Assembly: GCF_000369805.1 (NCBI RefSeq)
Contig: NZ_KB850224.1
Coordinates: 1,978,262 to 2,042,261, forward strand
Source: Acinetobacter sp. NIPH 2100
GTDB lineage: Bacteria > Pseudomonadota > Gammaproteobacteria > Pseudomonadales > Moraxellaceae
Length of the DNA: 64,000 nt
Direction of reading: 5' to 3'
Shown: in pieces, positions 54,384 through 63,500 of the stretch
How positions within the stretch are numbered: position 1 is the first letter of the stretch
Layout of the letters: each line of letters begins with the position of its first letter
Position numbers and translations under genes: made by a program
Notes under the pieces: model-generated
The model's input: the letters and a program-made list of their open reading frames with translations, nothing else
The model's database searches: none
Told to the model about the DNA's origin: nothing

Positions 54384-55493
54384 GTGTTTAGTAAAGATCG
54401 TTTACGGATTGCTAAAGACTTACGTGGTCTTAGCAATACTGATTTTGCAGAAAAACTAAGCTGTTCACTATCCAAAGTGAAGCAGCTTTTAGATGCAGAT
54501 AAAGAAATCAGTGAAAATGATCAAACCGAGATCTGTAGAGTCTTAAATTTGCCGATGTCATTTTTTATTGAAAATGATATGCAGCCACATGAAACTGAAC
54601 AGATATTTTATAGATCTGTCGCTAGAATTAAGGCACAGCATCGTAAAGCCAATGAGGCTTACACCCTTCTAGCAAAGAATATTAATACCTATTTGCTCAA
54701 TACAGTTAAGTTGCCTCAGTTCTCACGTCCTGATTTGGACATTACAGAAGTGCAGGATCAGCACTATCGTTATGTTGATCATTTTGCAATTGAATTAAGG
54801 GCATTATGGGGCTTAGGTGTACAGCCAATTAACAATATTGTCTCTCTCTGTGAGCTAAAAGGTATCCGCATTTTCAGACTTCCAAATGAAGTTAAAGAAA
54901 TTGATGCACTCTCCTATTTCGATGATGAAAGTGGTTCGCCATTCATGTTTCTAAATAACTTCAAGTCAGCAGAACGTTCACGTTTTGATTGCGCACATGA
55001 GCTTGGCCATATCATTATGCATACTCATAACCGCAAGGTTCGTGAAGAAAAGGATAATAAATTATTAGAGATTGAAGCGGATCAGTTTGCCTCTGAGTTC
55101 TTAATGCCTAGCGAAGCTTTTTTTGCAACTACTCCACGCTATCTATCAATCGACAATATGATTGACTATAAGAAAACTTGGAGAACTTCATTAAAAGCTG
55201 TGAACTACAAAGCTCATAAACTAGGTTTAATTAGTGACTGGATTAATCGTAGCAATTTGATGAAAATTAATTCTCTTGGGTATCACCTTGAAGAACCCGA
55301 AGAAACCCACCGTGATGAAAGTATGATGCTTCCAAAGATCGTCTCATTACTGGTTTCCCAACCAACATTTGACAAAAATAAGATGTTGGATGAAATAGGT
55401 ATTTCTGAAGATGATTTTAACCAATTAACCTTTGATGCACTTGCTAAAGTGGATATCCCGAAGAAGAAAACCAAACTTTATATTGTTGATTAG
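54384..55493 (+). CDS. HTH domain plus ImmA/IrrE-family metallopeptidase
   Basis: A 369-residue protein. Residues 1-70 are a Cro/C1-type HTH (RIAKDLRGLSNTDFAEKLSCSLSKVKQLLD). The middle holds the ImmA/IrrE zinc motif HELGH (FDCAHELGHIIMHTH) with the downstream acidic ligand in EIEADQFASEFLMP. The start is a GTG at 54384 with GAGG 6 nt upstream. Proteins of this COG2856 type regulate mobile elements by cleaving repressors, or act as antitoxins. A strong terminator follows, so it forms a two-gene unit with the preceding unknown gene. Confidence 0.87.
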   Translation: MFSKDRLRIAKDLRGLSNTDFAEKLSCSLSKVKQLLDADKEISENDQTEICRVLNLPMSFFIENDMQPHETEQIFYRSVARIKAQHRKANEAYTLLAKNINTYLLNTVKLPQFSRPDLDITEVQDQHYRYVDHFAIELRALWGLGVQPINNIVSLCELKGIRIFRLPNEVKEIDALSYFDDESGSPFMFLNNFKSAERSRFDCAHELGHIIMHTHNRKVREEKDNKLLEIEADQFASEFLMPSEAFFATTPRYLSIDNMIDYKKTWRTSLKAVNYKAHKLGLISDWINRSNLMKINSLGYHLEEPEETHRDESMMLPKIVSLLVSQPTFDKNKMLDEIGISEDDFNQLTFDALAKVDIPKKKTKLYIVD

Positions 55494-55522
55494 AAAAAAG
55501 CTGGCTTACCGCCAGCTTTTTT
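55494..55522. terminator. Bidirectional terminator
   Basis: AAAAAAGCTGGC-TTACC-GCCAGCTTTTTT immediately after the HTH-ImmA stop, shared with the convergent membrane-protein gene. Confidence 0.9.
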
Positions 55523-55560
55523 AAACTAGATGGAGAAAATAGTCTGTAGTGCTTCTCTTT

Positions 55561-56196
55561 TTACATATTTTCCACGGTAGACTCAACTTGCTTAAAGGCT
55601 TCATTTTCAAAATCATGTAAGAAAATTCCACATTCAGCACATTTCTGAGCATAATTTAGACAAAAATAGGCTAAATAAAGAAAAAGTGCAGGAAGAACAA
55701 CAAATCCTATGGAGTTCAACAAAACACCTTTTTCGTAATAATATTGAATCCAAGATGTGTATTTATGGATAATAATGAAAGGCATCAACCCAATAAAGCA
55801 AAAAATAGCATACCCCACAACTGCAAGGATAATTTTTAAAGCATTGTACCTTGGCTTCAGTTTAATTATTTTACCACTCTCATCTCTTTCTTTTTTTAAT
55901 AATCCTCTTATCTTTGAATATAACTGAACCCAGGCATCTGCATTCTCATAGACCGAGAAAAATTTTGCTTCTTCATAAGTCAAATATTCATTATTAAACA
56001 GATGTTTTGCCATTCTATCTCGATAAAGAATAGACTTACTTTCTATTCCATTCTCAAAATCAGCAGCAAGCTTTAGAAGCTCGGCTTGATGCTCTCGACT
56101 ATGCTTAAATTTCGATATTCTGTTATTCAAAATGCAAAGTACAATTGGTATAACTAATGCTGCAATCACCCCAGTGATTTTTAATAAAGTTTCCAT
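55561..56196 (-). CDS. Hypothetical membrane protein, 211 aa
   Basis: Three predicted membrane segments (about residues 5-24, 122-146 and 162-184). A cytoplasmic-type helical region lies between the first and second (REHQAELLKLAADFENGI ... LLKKERDESGKIIKLKPR). A CAECG pair lies near the C-terminus. No family recognised. It sits in the prophage cargo region and could act in superinfection exclusion at the membrane; there is no direct evidence. Confidence 0.65.
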   Translation of the reverse strand: METLLKITGVIAALVIPIVLCILNNRISKFKHSREHQAELLKLAADFENGIESKSILYRDRMAKHLFNNEYLTYEEAKFFSVYENADAWVQLYSKIRGLLKKERDESGKIIKLKPRYNALKIILAVVGYAIFCFIGLMPFIIIHKYTSWIQYYYEKGVLLNSIGFVVLPALFLYLAYFCLNYAQKCAECGIFLHDFENEAFKQVESTVENM

Positions 56197-56284
56197 ATTT
56201 CAAAAAGCTATTTTATATAATTAAGTTTGTAAGCTATCCATTTATTGGTTTTTCTTAACTTTGTCAACAAAATAGGAAAATAGA

Positions 56285-56533
56285 ATGCTCTACCCGTGCT
56301 TATGCTGTGGCTACTTAACCAGAGACGAACCATCTAACGGCTACTATGACATTTGCCCTGTATGCTTCTGGGAGGATGATCCTGTACAAGCAGAAGACCA
56401 TGATTGGTGTGGTGGTGCAAACGTACCTTCACTAAACCAAGCCCGTGAAAACTTTAAAAAGTATGGAGCCATGGAAAAACGATTTGTTAAGGATGTGAGA
56501 AAGCCGAGGAATGAGGAGATTCCGAAGGGTTAG
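56285..56533 (+). CDS. CPCC family cysteine-rich protein
   Basis: An 82-residue protein with MLYPCLCCGYLTRDEP, YYDICPVCFWEDDPVQ and a following NVPSLNQARENFKKYG. This matches the CPCC family (two zinc-knuckle-like CxC/CxxC pairs). Function is unknown; genes of this family are often found in toxin-immunity and prophage cargo loci. AGGA precedes the ATG. Confidence 0.82.
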   Translation: MLYPCLCCGYLTRDEPSNGYYDICPVCFWEDDPVQAEDHDWCGGANVPSLNQARENFKKYGAMEKRFVKDVRKPRNEEIPKG

Positions 56534-56660
56534 ATTGTGTTTATCAGAGATTTGGAAAAAAGATAGGAATTGGCCCCTGCTTTGTTCCTAATCGTAACTG
56601 GTCGATGAGTAGAGATAAGTTGAGTAAAAATCTCTTTACTTGGAATGATTTATTGATTAT

Positions 56661-56688
56661 TAATAATTAATTTATAAATTAATTATTA
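56661..56688. repeat. 28-bp perfect palindrome at a start codon
   Basis: A perfect palindrome of A/T bases only, 14 bp per arm with no spacer; its last base is the A of the ATG of the next gene. It could be an operator or a structure that hides the start. Confidence 0.6.
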
Positions 56689-57314
56689 TGCGTATAACAA
56701 AAGACAATGTAGTTAATGCAGTATGTATATTTGGAATAGTAGTAACTATTTGTGTAATCCTCACAATAATCTTAAAAACTTTCTATGCTCAAGCAATAGA
56801 TATAGCTTTTGTTAAAGATATTTTCTCAATCGGCTCAACTTTAGCTGCTGCATTAATAGCAATTGCACTATTCAATGACTGGAAAGAACAACATAACAAG
56901 ACCATACTTGCACCAGAAGCCATTGAAATTTATAAAAATATCAACTCAGATATTAAACTTTGCGTTGATTATAATTACGCGGTTAAAACAAAAAGAGGAG
57001 AGTCTTTTCAAGATGATTTAGCTTTAGAAATTTTAGATGAATTTAAAAAATGTATGGATGCAAAAAGTAATCGAATAATTGATTTGAAATATTTCTCGAC
57101 ATTAGCACAGAATGAAGAAATAACTAGTTTGACATTTGATTATTCAGAAGTTTTCAATAAATACTTAGATTTTCTTGAATCAACAAGTTCCAAGCAACCC
57201 TATGACATGATTGATCAAAAATTTATCGATATAACTTATGATTTTATGCGTGACGCAGTTAATTTTCAGTTTAAAATAAATACTGCGTTAAGTAACTATA
57301 TATTAATTAAATAA
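56688..57314 (+). CDS. Hypothetical membrane protein, 208 aa
   Basis: Two N-terminal membrane segments (about residues 10-33 and 43-62), then about 145 residues of helical cytoplasmic domain (EAIEIYKNINSDIKLCVDYNYAVK ...). No family recognised, although the two-TM plus helical layout resembles small membrane effectors of phage-defence cargo. It has no Shine-Dalgarno sequence and begins inside the palindrome at 56661-56688. A hairpin follows. Confidence 0.6.
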   Translation: MRITKDNVVNAVCIFGIVVTICVILTIILKTFYAQAIDIAFVKDIFSIGSTLAAALIAIALFNDWKEQHNKTILAPEAIEIYKNINSDIKLCVDYNYAVKTKRGESFQDDLALEILDEFKKCMDAKSNRIIDLKYFSTLAQNEEITSLTFDYSEVFNKYLDFLESTSSKQPYDMIDQKFIDITYDFMRDAVNFQFKINTALSNYILIK

Positions 57315-57325
57315 ATTATGCCCCA

Positions 57326-57345
57326 GCCCTCATCAGAGGGCCTTT
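57326..57345 (+). terminator. Terminator after the 208-aa membrane protein gene
   Basis: GCCCTC-ATCA-GAGGGC followed by CTTT, 12 nt past the stop. Confidence 0.6.
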
Positions 57346-57435
57346 ACACATATGCCGACATGAATATTGTTATTGATCGTATGTGCTGTGCAACCAGATA
57401 AAAAACACAAGATACAGGCGCTTATGATCAATGAA

Positions 57436-57457
57436 ATCACTGAGCGCCTGCAGTGAT
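57436..57457 (-). terminator. Hairpin after the endolysin gene
   Basis: ATCACTG-N8-CAGTGAT followed on the minus strand by TTTCATT, just past the endolysin stop. Weak terminator candidate. Confidence 0.4.
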
Positions 57458-57460
57458 AAA

Positions 57461-58015
57461 TTACTTTTTTAAGAACAACTCTCGTTCTGCTGCACGGCGA
57501 CGAACCAAGCCTTTCATGACTTTACCACCGCCTCTATTCCATTTCGGAAATTCATCAGCTGCAGCTTTATAATTGCCAGCATTCAGTAGTTTTACCAATG
57601 TAGATCCTTTAAACGCGGCTTCACCAATGTTGTAAGCAAGGCTCACTAATGCATCAAACTGATTTTGATTAACTACAACTTTCACAGCTTGATTTACTGC
57701 CGCCTCAAAACGCCTCAAATCATGTTGAAAAAAGGACACTGCTTGCGCTTTGGTACAACTATCACCTCTTTTCACTTTAATGCCATTTGGATAAACAGTG
57801 GTGCCGTAGCCGATCGTCCAGACACCCACACCATCATCATAGGCAGTAAGCACAAGATCTTCGAAACTGGTGATTAAATTGATACCCACTTGGCTAGTTT
57901 TCATTCCACCTGATTGGAACTCATCAATTAGATCATTAAATTGATCAACTTGCTTTTGGGTAATTTTGCCACCAAGCAGCACACGGGCGGCATCAAAAAA
58001 GGCTTTACGATCCAT
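57461..58015 (-). CDS. Phage endolysin, GH24 lysozyme
   Basis: A 184-residue T4-type lysozyme. The catalytic region reads LITSFEDLVLTAYDDGVGVWTIGYGTT, with the Glu-(x8)-Asp/Cys-(x5)-Thr type layout, followed by SLAYNIGEAAFKGSTLVKLLN and a basic C-terminus (GLVRRRAAEREL). The N-terminal 40 residues form a small helical extension (ITQKQVDQFNDLIDEF). It has no signal peptide, so it needs a holin, and two holin-like genes lie upstream in the same direction. Confidence 0.92.
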   Translation of the reverse strand: MDRKAFFDAARVLLGGKITQKQVDQFNDLIDEFQSGGMKTSQVGINLITSFEDLVLTAYDDGVGVWTIGYGTTVYPNGIKVKRGDSCTKAQAVSFFQHDLRRFEAAVNQAVKVVVNQNQFDALVSLAYNIGEAAFKGSTLVKLLNAGNYKAAADEFPKWNRGGGKVMKGLVRRRAAERELFLKK

Positions 58016-58041
58016 ATTGCTTTCCTCTAGGTAATAAAAAA

Positions 58042-58058
58042 CCCACTCAAAGAGTGGG
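58042..58058 (-). terminator. Terminator upstream of the endolysin gene
   Basis: CCCACTC-AAA-GAGTGGG, followed on the minus strand by six T. It ends the transcript of the secreted-protein gene before the endolysin. Confidence 0.83.
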
Positions 58059-58119
58059 CCACTTGTTATTCAATAAATTTTAACTGTTCAAACAATAATG
58101 CCGATAAATGAGATCGAAA

Positions 58120-58911
58120 TCAGAGCGGTATTTCACAGATATCTTTCGTACCAGCTGCATAAGTTAGAGCGATTTTACTTTTATCCGTCATAAGCTCACC
58201 AGAAATTGTTTTGCCGATATTTGGATCACTGCCTTTAAATCCCATTGCAATACCATATGTGATAAATCCGATTCTATTTGGTGTACTACTAAATGAATCA
58301 ATATAACCTTTATTCACCCCATTGATATTTAAACCAATTTGTTTTGAATTTTGGTTAATAAAAACACCAACCCTTAATCCCAATGCGGGAATAGACGAAA
58401 CTGGATATGATTGAGAAGTCTCACCACTTCCATCATTTTTGCTAAAAGAAACAATGAGATTGATTCCATTTCTTGGATCATTGATTAAGTTGATAGCCCC
58501 CACTTTTATAGTTTTGTTTGTATCTGAAAGGATAAAACTCTGCCCTATAGAAACATAACTATCATTCGTAATAGGCGTATTAATAAAGTTATCAATCAAA
58601 AATTCAAAAGCATATTCACCACTTATACCAATATTTTTATCAGAAATTACATTCTGATTATTAGTCGTTGTACTTTGTGCTACAGCAGAACTAGTCCCCA
58701 TATACATTTGGACTGTATTTGAAGTAGATTGAAAGCTAGGAATTAAAAACGAACTTTTCTGATTGATAAGAATTGGAAATTTTGCAGTTGGAATATTACT
58801 AGGTAATGCAGAAATTTCTGCAGGTGTGGCATCAAAGTTATAAGTACAGGCCGCAAAAGCACTTCCTATGGTGCTCACACTAATTAATGTACCAATTATT
58901 AGTCTTTTCAC
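58120..58911 (-). CDS. Secreted protein of a prophage, 263 aa
   Basis: A signal peptide (MKRLIIGTLISVSTIGSAFA) is followed by CTYNFDATPAEISALPSNIP and a beta-rich body with a lectin/SPRY-like ending (GLRVGVFINQNSKQIGLNINGVNKGYID). A second Cys in KDICEIPL at the C-terminus may pair with the first. It resembles the DUF4882-type proteins known from Acinetobacter, but this is a weak call. The start is a GTG at 58911 with AAGGTG upstream. Lying between endolysin and tail genes, it is probably a moron acting at the host envelope. Confidence 0.7.
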   Translation of the reverse strand: MKRLIIGTLISVSTIGSAFAACTYNFDATPAEISALPSNIPTAKFPILINQKSSFLIPSFQSTSNTVQMYMGTSSAVAQSTTTNNQNVISDKNIGISGEYAFEFLIDNFINTPITNDSYVSIGQSFILSDTNKTIKVGAINLINDPRNGINLIVSFSKNDGSGETSQSYPVSSIPALGLRVGVFINQNSKQIGLNINGVNKGYIDSFSSTPNRIGFITYGIAMGFKGSDPNIGKTISGELMTDKSKIALTYAAGTKDICEIPL

Positions 58912-58995
58912 TTATTTCACCTTTTTTATAATTGAACGTTCAGTATAAATAAACATCTATAAAATATTGCTAAATCAGATGAGTGGAAATAAACG

Positions 58996-59015
58996 AAAGC
59001 ACCCTAAGGTGCTTT
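58996..59015 (-). terminator. Hairpin after the tail-fibre-like gene
   Basis: AAAGCACC-CTAA-GGTGCTTT, between the tail-fibre-like gene and the secreted-protein gene. Confidence 0.6.
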
Positions 59016-59080
59016 AATTTCTACTCACCCTTGTTTATATATTGGCCTTAATTAAGGTCATTTCTTGTATTGATCCTGCT

Positions 59081-59788
59081 TTAGCTTACCGAAACAGTTG
59101 TCGTAAACATTTCAATTTCGTCGTTAACAGTAGCAATCACGTTAAAATACGCAGTTCCCACAAATGCTGGAATAGTTTGTGTTTCACGGAAAAGCTCGAT
59201 CGTTCCATCAGTTGAAGTTATAACATGCTCTACAGCAGTTGCTGATACATAAATCATTGAGTATTTTACAGGCAAGTCCGTAGTTTGATATGAAGTGCCA
59301 AGAAGAGTTAACCCCAAACCTGGATTCCCTGAACCATCATTGATACAGTTAAATCCAATATTGGCTTGGCCTGCTGCGACACCATTTACGTCTGCTAGGC
59401 GTGCTCCACTCAATACCCCTGATGTTAAAGACATCACATTAGGAACAATCATTTCAAGCTTGTCACCAATATTTGCTGTAATGCCAGCATGATAACCATA
59501 TGCCAGATCTGGGGAATTTTCAGTTCCCAAATCAAGCTGCCCCTCTGTCCAACTCAATACCCCATTCTCATAAGTACAGTTGGTTAGTGTCCAGTCAGAT
59601 GTATCAGGATTGGGAATACTGGTAACCCCAATTACACTAAATCCAGGCAGCACATCTACCTGTTCAAGATTAGTCATAACCTGATCATAAGATACGTCAT
59701 TTTGAATACGTACAAGTGCGACATGACCTTCTGGAATATTAGTATCTGTTAAATTTTCAAATAGCATTTCTACTGCGTTGTTTACCAT
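59081..59788 (-). CDS. Putative tail fibre/receptor-binding-like protein
   Basis: A 235-residue beta-rich protein (GHVALVRIQNDVSYDQVMTN; GVLSGARLADVNGVAAGQANIGF; TAYFNVIATVNDEIEMFTTTVSVS) with no Cys cluster and no signal peptide. The Gly/Thr/Asn-rich style and its position just after the holins and J suggest a tail-associated or decoration protein. The start at 59788 is chosen because GGAG lies 8 nt upstream. No close family recognised. Confidence 0.55.
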   Translation of the reverse strand: MVNNAVEMLFENLTDTNIPEGHVALVRIQNDVSYDQVMTNLEQVDVLPGFSVIGVTSIPNPDTSDWTLTNCTYENGVLSWTEGQLDLGTENSPDLAYGYHAGITANIGDKLEMIVPNVMSLTSGVLSGARLADVNGVAAGQANIGFNCINDGSGNPGLGLTLLGTSYQTTDLPVKYSMIYVSATAVEHVITSTDGTIELFRETQTIPAFVGTAYFNVIATVNDEIEMFTTTVSVS

Positions 59789-59968
59789 GAGCAAACTCCT
59801 TTAAAATTATGTTTTAGTTGCTTTAAAAGTTTAGTTTATTCAAATAATTGCCCTTAAGAGCTATTCTTTAGTACTTGAACAACTTCTTTATTTTTAACAC
59901 TGGATTTTTGTGAAATACAGAGAGTTGAAATCAAAATAATATGTTTAGAAAATTAGATCTGAACAAAA

Positions 59969-59982
59969 CCGCCCTAAGGCGG
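59969..59982 (-). terminator. Terminator after the holin genes
   Basis: CCGCC-CTAA-GGCGG with TTTT on the minus strand, 21 nt past the stop of the holin-like gene. Confidence 0.75.
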
Positions 59983-60002
59983 CTATTTATAGATTGCGAT
60001 AT

Positions 60003-60215
60003 CTAACTGTCTTTATCTTTTTTCTTTTCCTGCTCCGAACTACCAAAGTAGAAACCACAGGCCGTTGTCATTGCTCCAGCAATAAAACCTAAGGCTGTAT
60101 TGATGAGGTTGCTGTTCTCCCGTGGCATATCAACAAAAAATAAAGCAATCACCAGTACAAACATCAGCCCAACTAATGCAAAGGCCAAATAAGCCCGAGT
60201 TTGTTCACTTGTCAT
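60003..60215 (-). CDS. Holin-like membrane protein, 70 aa
   Basis: A small protein with two membrane segments (AYLAFALVGLMFVLVIALFFV and LINTALGFIAGAMTTACGFYFG) and a highly charged C-terminus (SSEQEKKKDKDS), typical of class II phage holins. The start is the ATG at 60215, with GGGGA upstream. It overlaps the end of the other holin-like gene by 11 nt, so the pair is co-translated, perhaps as holin and antiholin. Confidence 0.78.
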   Translation of the reverse strand: MTSEQTRAYLAFALVGLMFVLVIALFFVDMPRENSNLINTALGFIAGAMTTACGFYFGSSEQEKKKDKDS

Positions 60216-60486
60216 CAATATCCCCTTTTAAACGATCTTTGGTCTGCTCGTATTGCTGTTTACGCAATTCATGGATCTCTTGTGCTCGCTTATCATCACG
60301 CCGCTTAAAGTACAACGTAGTAAAAAATGAAATCACACCGATGAAGACTGAAAACCATACTGCCCAATCGATACTTGCTGCATACGCTGCCACTGATGCC
60401 CCCGCTGATACATATGAAACTTTTGGTGCTGTTGCTGCGATTGTGTTTGTAGCAGCTTCAACCGCGCTTGCTGCATGTTCTTGCAT
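60205..60486 (-). CDS. Holin-like membrane protein, 93 aa
   Basis: An Ala-rich protein with one or two membrane segments (VSAGASVAAYAASIDWAVWFSVFIGVISFFTTLYF, of which the second half is strongest) and a long charged tail (KRRDDKRAQEIHELRKQQYEQ). This is the layout of phage holins of the P2/GP-Y type. It overlaps the next small membrane gene. It lies between tail tip J and the endolysin and so fits lysis timing control. Confidence 0.78.
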   Translation of the reverse strand: MQEHAASAVEAATNTIAATAPKVSYVSAGASVAAYAASIDWAVWFSVFIGVISFFTTLYFKRRDDKRAQEIHELRKQQYEQTKDRLKGDIDDK

Positions 60487-60510
60487 TTCCTGTCTCCGAT
60501 AGACAATAAA

Positions 60511-60531
60511 AAAGCACCCGTTTGGGTGCTT
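60511..60531 (-). terminator. Terminator of gene J
   Basis: GCACCC-GTTT-GGGTGC with a six-T run on the minus strand, 19 nt past the J stop. Confidence 0.85.
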
Positions 60532-60549
60532 ATATAAAGATTAAGGCTG

Positions 60550-63500
60550 TTAAAGCGTTTGTAAAATTTGTCCTCCATTGATTATTTGTAGGTTCAGTAG
60601 TGGTATGCCAATGATTGCAGGTCCACCAAGCCCTGGCTCGCCTTCAAGTGTCCCGTGATACCGCCAGTTCCATTCCCCAGCATTAATCGACTTGGTACCA
60701 CGCTGACCCCAACCGCCACCATTACCAGAAAGTGGTGTTACAGAATCGCCATTATTCCTTTGATACCCACGACCTGAAATATCTCTTTGGGCATCAGAAA
60801 CCTTATCGGTTTGATAGTTATTATTGAAATAACTTCTGAATTGAGGCACTTCTTGGCTAATGGGTACATCAGTTAAAACTCTACCAAATGGTGCACCACC
60901 GCCACCTGGAGCACCTTGAATGGCATAGTTATATTTCGTACTAATACCACTTGGTGTTGCCCCACCACCTGAGCCACCACGTGCAACAATTCCACCATCA
61001 ATGATCAAGTTCACCTTGCTATGGCGAACCAATAAGCCTGGTGCACCCGGACTACCATCACGACGTGTTTTAGTGAAGTTGGTTTCGTAATCGTTCTCCC
61101 AACCACCATAAGCCGCATGTGCAATACCACCATCTCCACCACGACCAACAACAGCCCCTTTAACAGTCAGATTTACCACCAAATTGGGAGGAAATTCACC
61201 CGTATCGATTGCAGGAACCTCTCTCATTTCAGGCACAATATATTTAATCGAAGGACGATCATTCCAGTGCTTATAGATCAATTCAGTCAATGGTCGGAAC
61301 GCACTTGAACTTAAAATCAAGACACCAGGCTCTACCACAAAATTGATTTCTCCTGCCGTTGGCAACTCACCTCTTTGCATTTGATATAACCGCGCCAAAT
61401 TGAGATCTAACTGGTCGTAACGAATATAGATTGGAGTATCGTCAACGGGTGTATCGGTAAAGTCTTTATCGTTGAGATAATAGCGATCGTCATAGTTAAT
61501 CGCTGTAATTTTATTGGTCATCTGATCCACGGGCTCTCTCTTGGCCACCAGATAAGGTAAAGAGCCTTTGGTATCATCGTTGACCACGATATAAGTGGTA
61601 TTGATGTAATCCTCTGGATTTAGCTTAAGCGGGCCGTTTGGTAATCGACCTAAAATGACCTTATTCTTCGCAGTACCAGCGGTCACTGGAATCAGGTCCA
61701 CACTTCCATCACTCATCTGCAGATAGATCACATAACTTTTGCCTGCAATAAAATCTACATCATGACTGAGTGTAAGAATTAAGCCCTCTTGTTGAAGAAC
61801 ATCCCCGCTCTGATGAATGCCGTTACGATAATCTGCTACCGCAATACGATCCCGTAAAACCAATAGTTCTGATTCAGAAGCGGCATCGAAGGTGATGGAT
61901 TTACGTTGAAAGCGCATCTTGTTCCAAAGCCGGTATGCATTGAAATGGGCTTGCCACTTATTGCGTACACCAACTGATTTCACTTCTTTAGGATTCTTGG
62001 CACTTTTGTCAGGCAAATAGATATTGATACGACTGTCATCTGTAGGATCTGTATACTCGTAGATCAGCCCGTCATAGTCATCCATTAGACCAAAACTTAA
62101 GTCTTTCTGATAAGTATCAGGATAAATATTTCTGAAATTGAACAGTAGTACAGAGTTATTCGTTGGCCGTTCAAAATACAATTTAAGTTTGTTGTTCTGA
62201 CGGTAAGCCGTACAACCCACAGCATCACAGAGATTGGTCACCAGTTCTTCAAAGGATAAGTTTGTATCATCAATGGTTGCACAGAACTCAGCGGCAAGTG
62301 GCGTACCGAAGTAATCCACTATCTCAAAGTAAGTACGGTAAATATTCTCTAAATCCAACTCATCAACGGTACGACGACCAATCTTGTCATCCAATGCCAT
62401 AGAGACTAAAGCATCGGCAAAGCTTGATGTTGGAAATACCTCTTTCGTCATTTCTCCATTTTGATAAAAAGGAAGCATTCGCTGCAGATCAAAATTAATC
62501 TTCCGCGTCTTAACCGATAAAGCACCTGTGGTGGCATAGGTTCTAGCGCGAAAAACCGTTTCAAACTCATAACGTGTACTTTGCAACGGGAAAGCACCAT
62601 AGAGAGCTTGCCACTTCACCTCATCCACAACACTGGGCGCATTGATTACTCCAGTCACACGGCGTGCACGAACACTACAACGGCCCTGAAAGGTGGTCAT
62701 ATCCAGCGTGACACCCACAGTCTGGCGTGATTTAGAGGATCCATTCATTTTGATCCGTTGAATCATTGGATTACCTAATGGCTCGCCTGCTACATTTACA
62801 GGTGTAACTTCAACTTCAATCGTAACGTCCACATATCCCTGATTATTACCCTCATAAACTGCATAAAGACCATTACTCGCAACAAAGTTACAGAGCACAC
62901 GGTTACGCTCAACATTGTCCAGGACAAATGGCCCAATCCATTTCTCGCCGATAGATACAATCCTTGGTGATAATTCAGCAGTTTTCTGAGTAGCAAGTTC
63001 TTTCAGTATCCACCAACCCAGATTGACTGCAGCAGGATTAGATAAAGTCATACGGTCATACCCGACCGACAAAACACTGTAGACACCATCCAGATGATAA
63101 AACTGGTTATTGAACCAGAAACCACTATTAGTGATTTCTACCCGATCATTACTCACGAACTTGGTGGTTAAATCCGTGAAATTTGATGCAGATCTTAAAA
63201 TCTCATTTGGATAACCAAATCTCAGGTGATTAGTGCCTTCAAGTACTTGTGTATCTGCTGACCGTAGGATCTGACCATTGACTGAATTCTGCTGTTGCAC
63301 GGACAAAGGTGGCGTTGTAATTTCACTACCAATCGAAAAGTACGGATTTCCATGAACGATGTCGATATCAGGGCTATACACCTCAATTGACGCACCAGCA
63401 ATATCGACAATATTGGTCTCACCGTCATACGCGCCTTTGATGTGATAATGACCACGGCCAATACACCCCACAATATGCTCGACCTCTACATTATTCTCAT

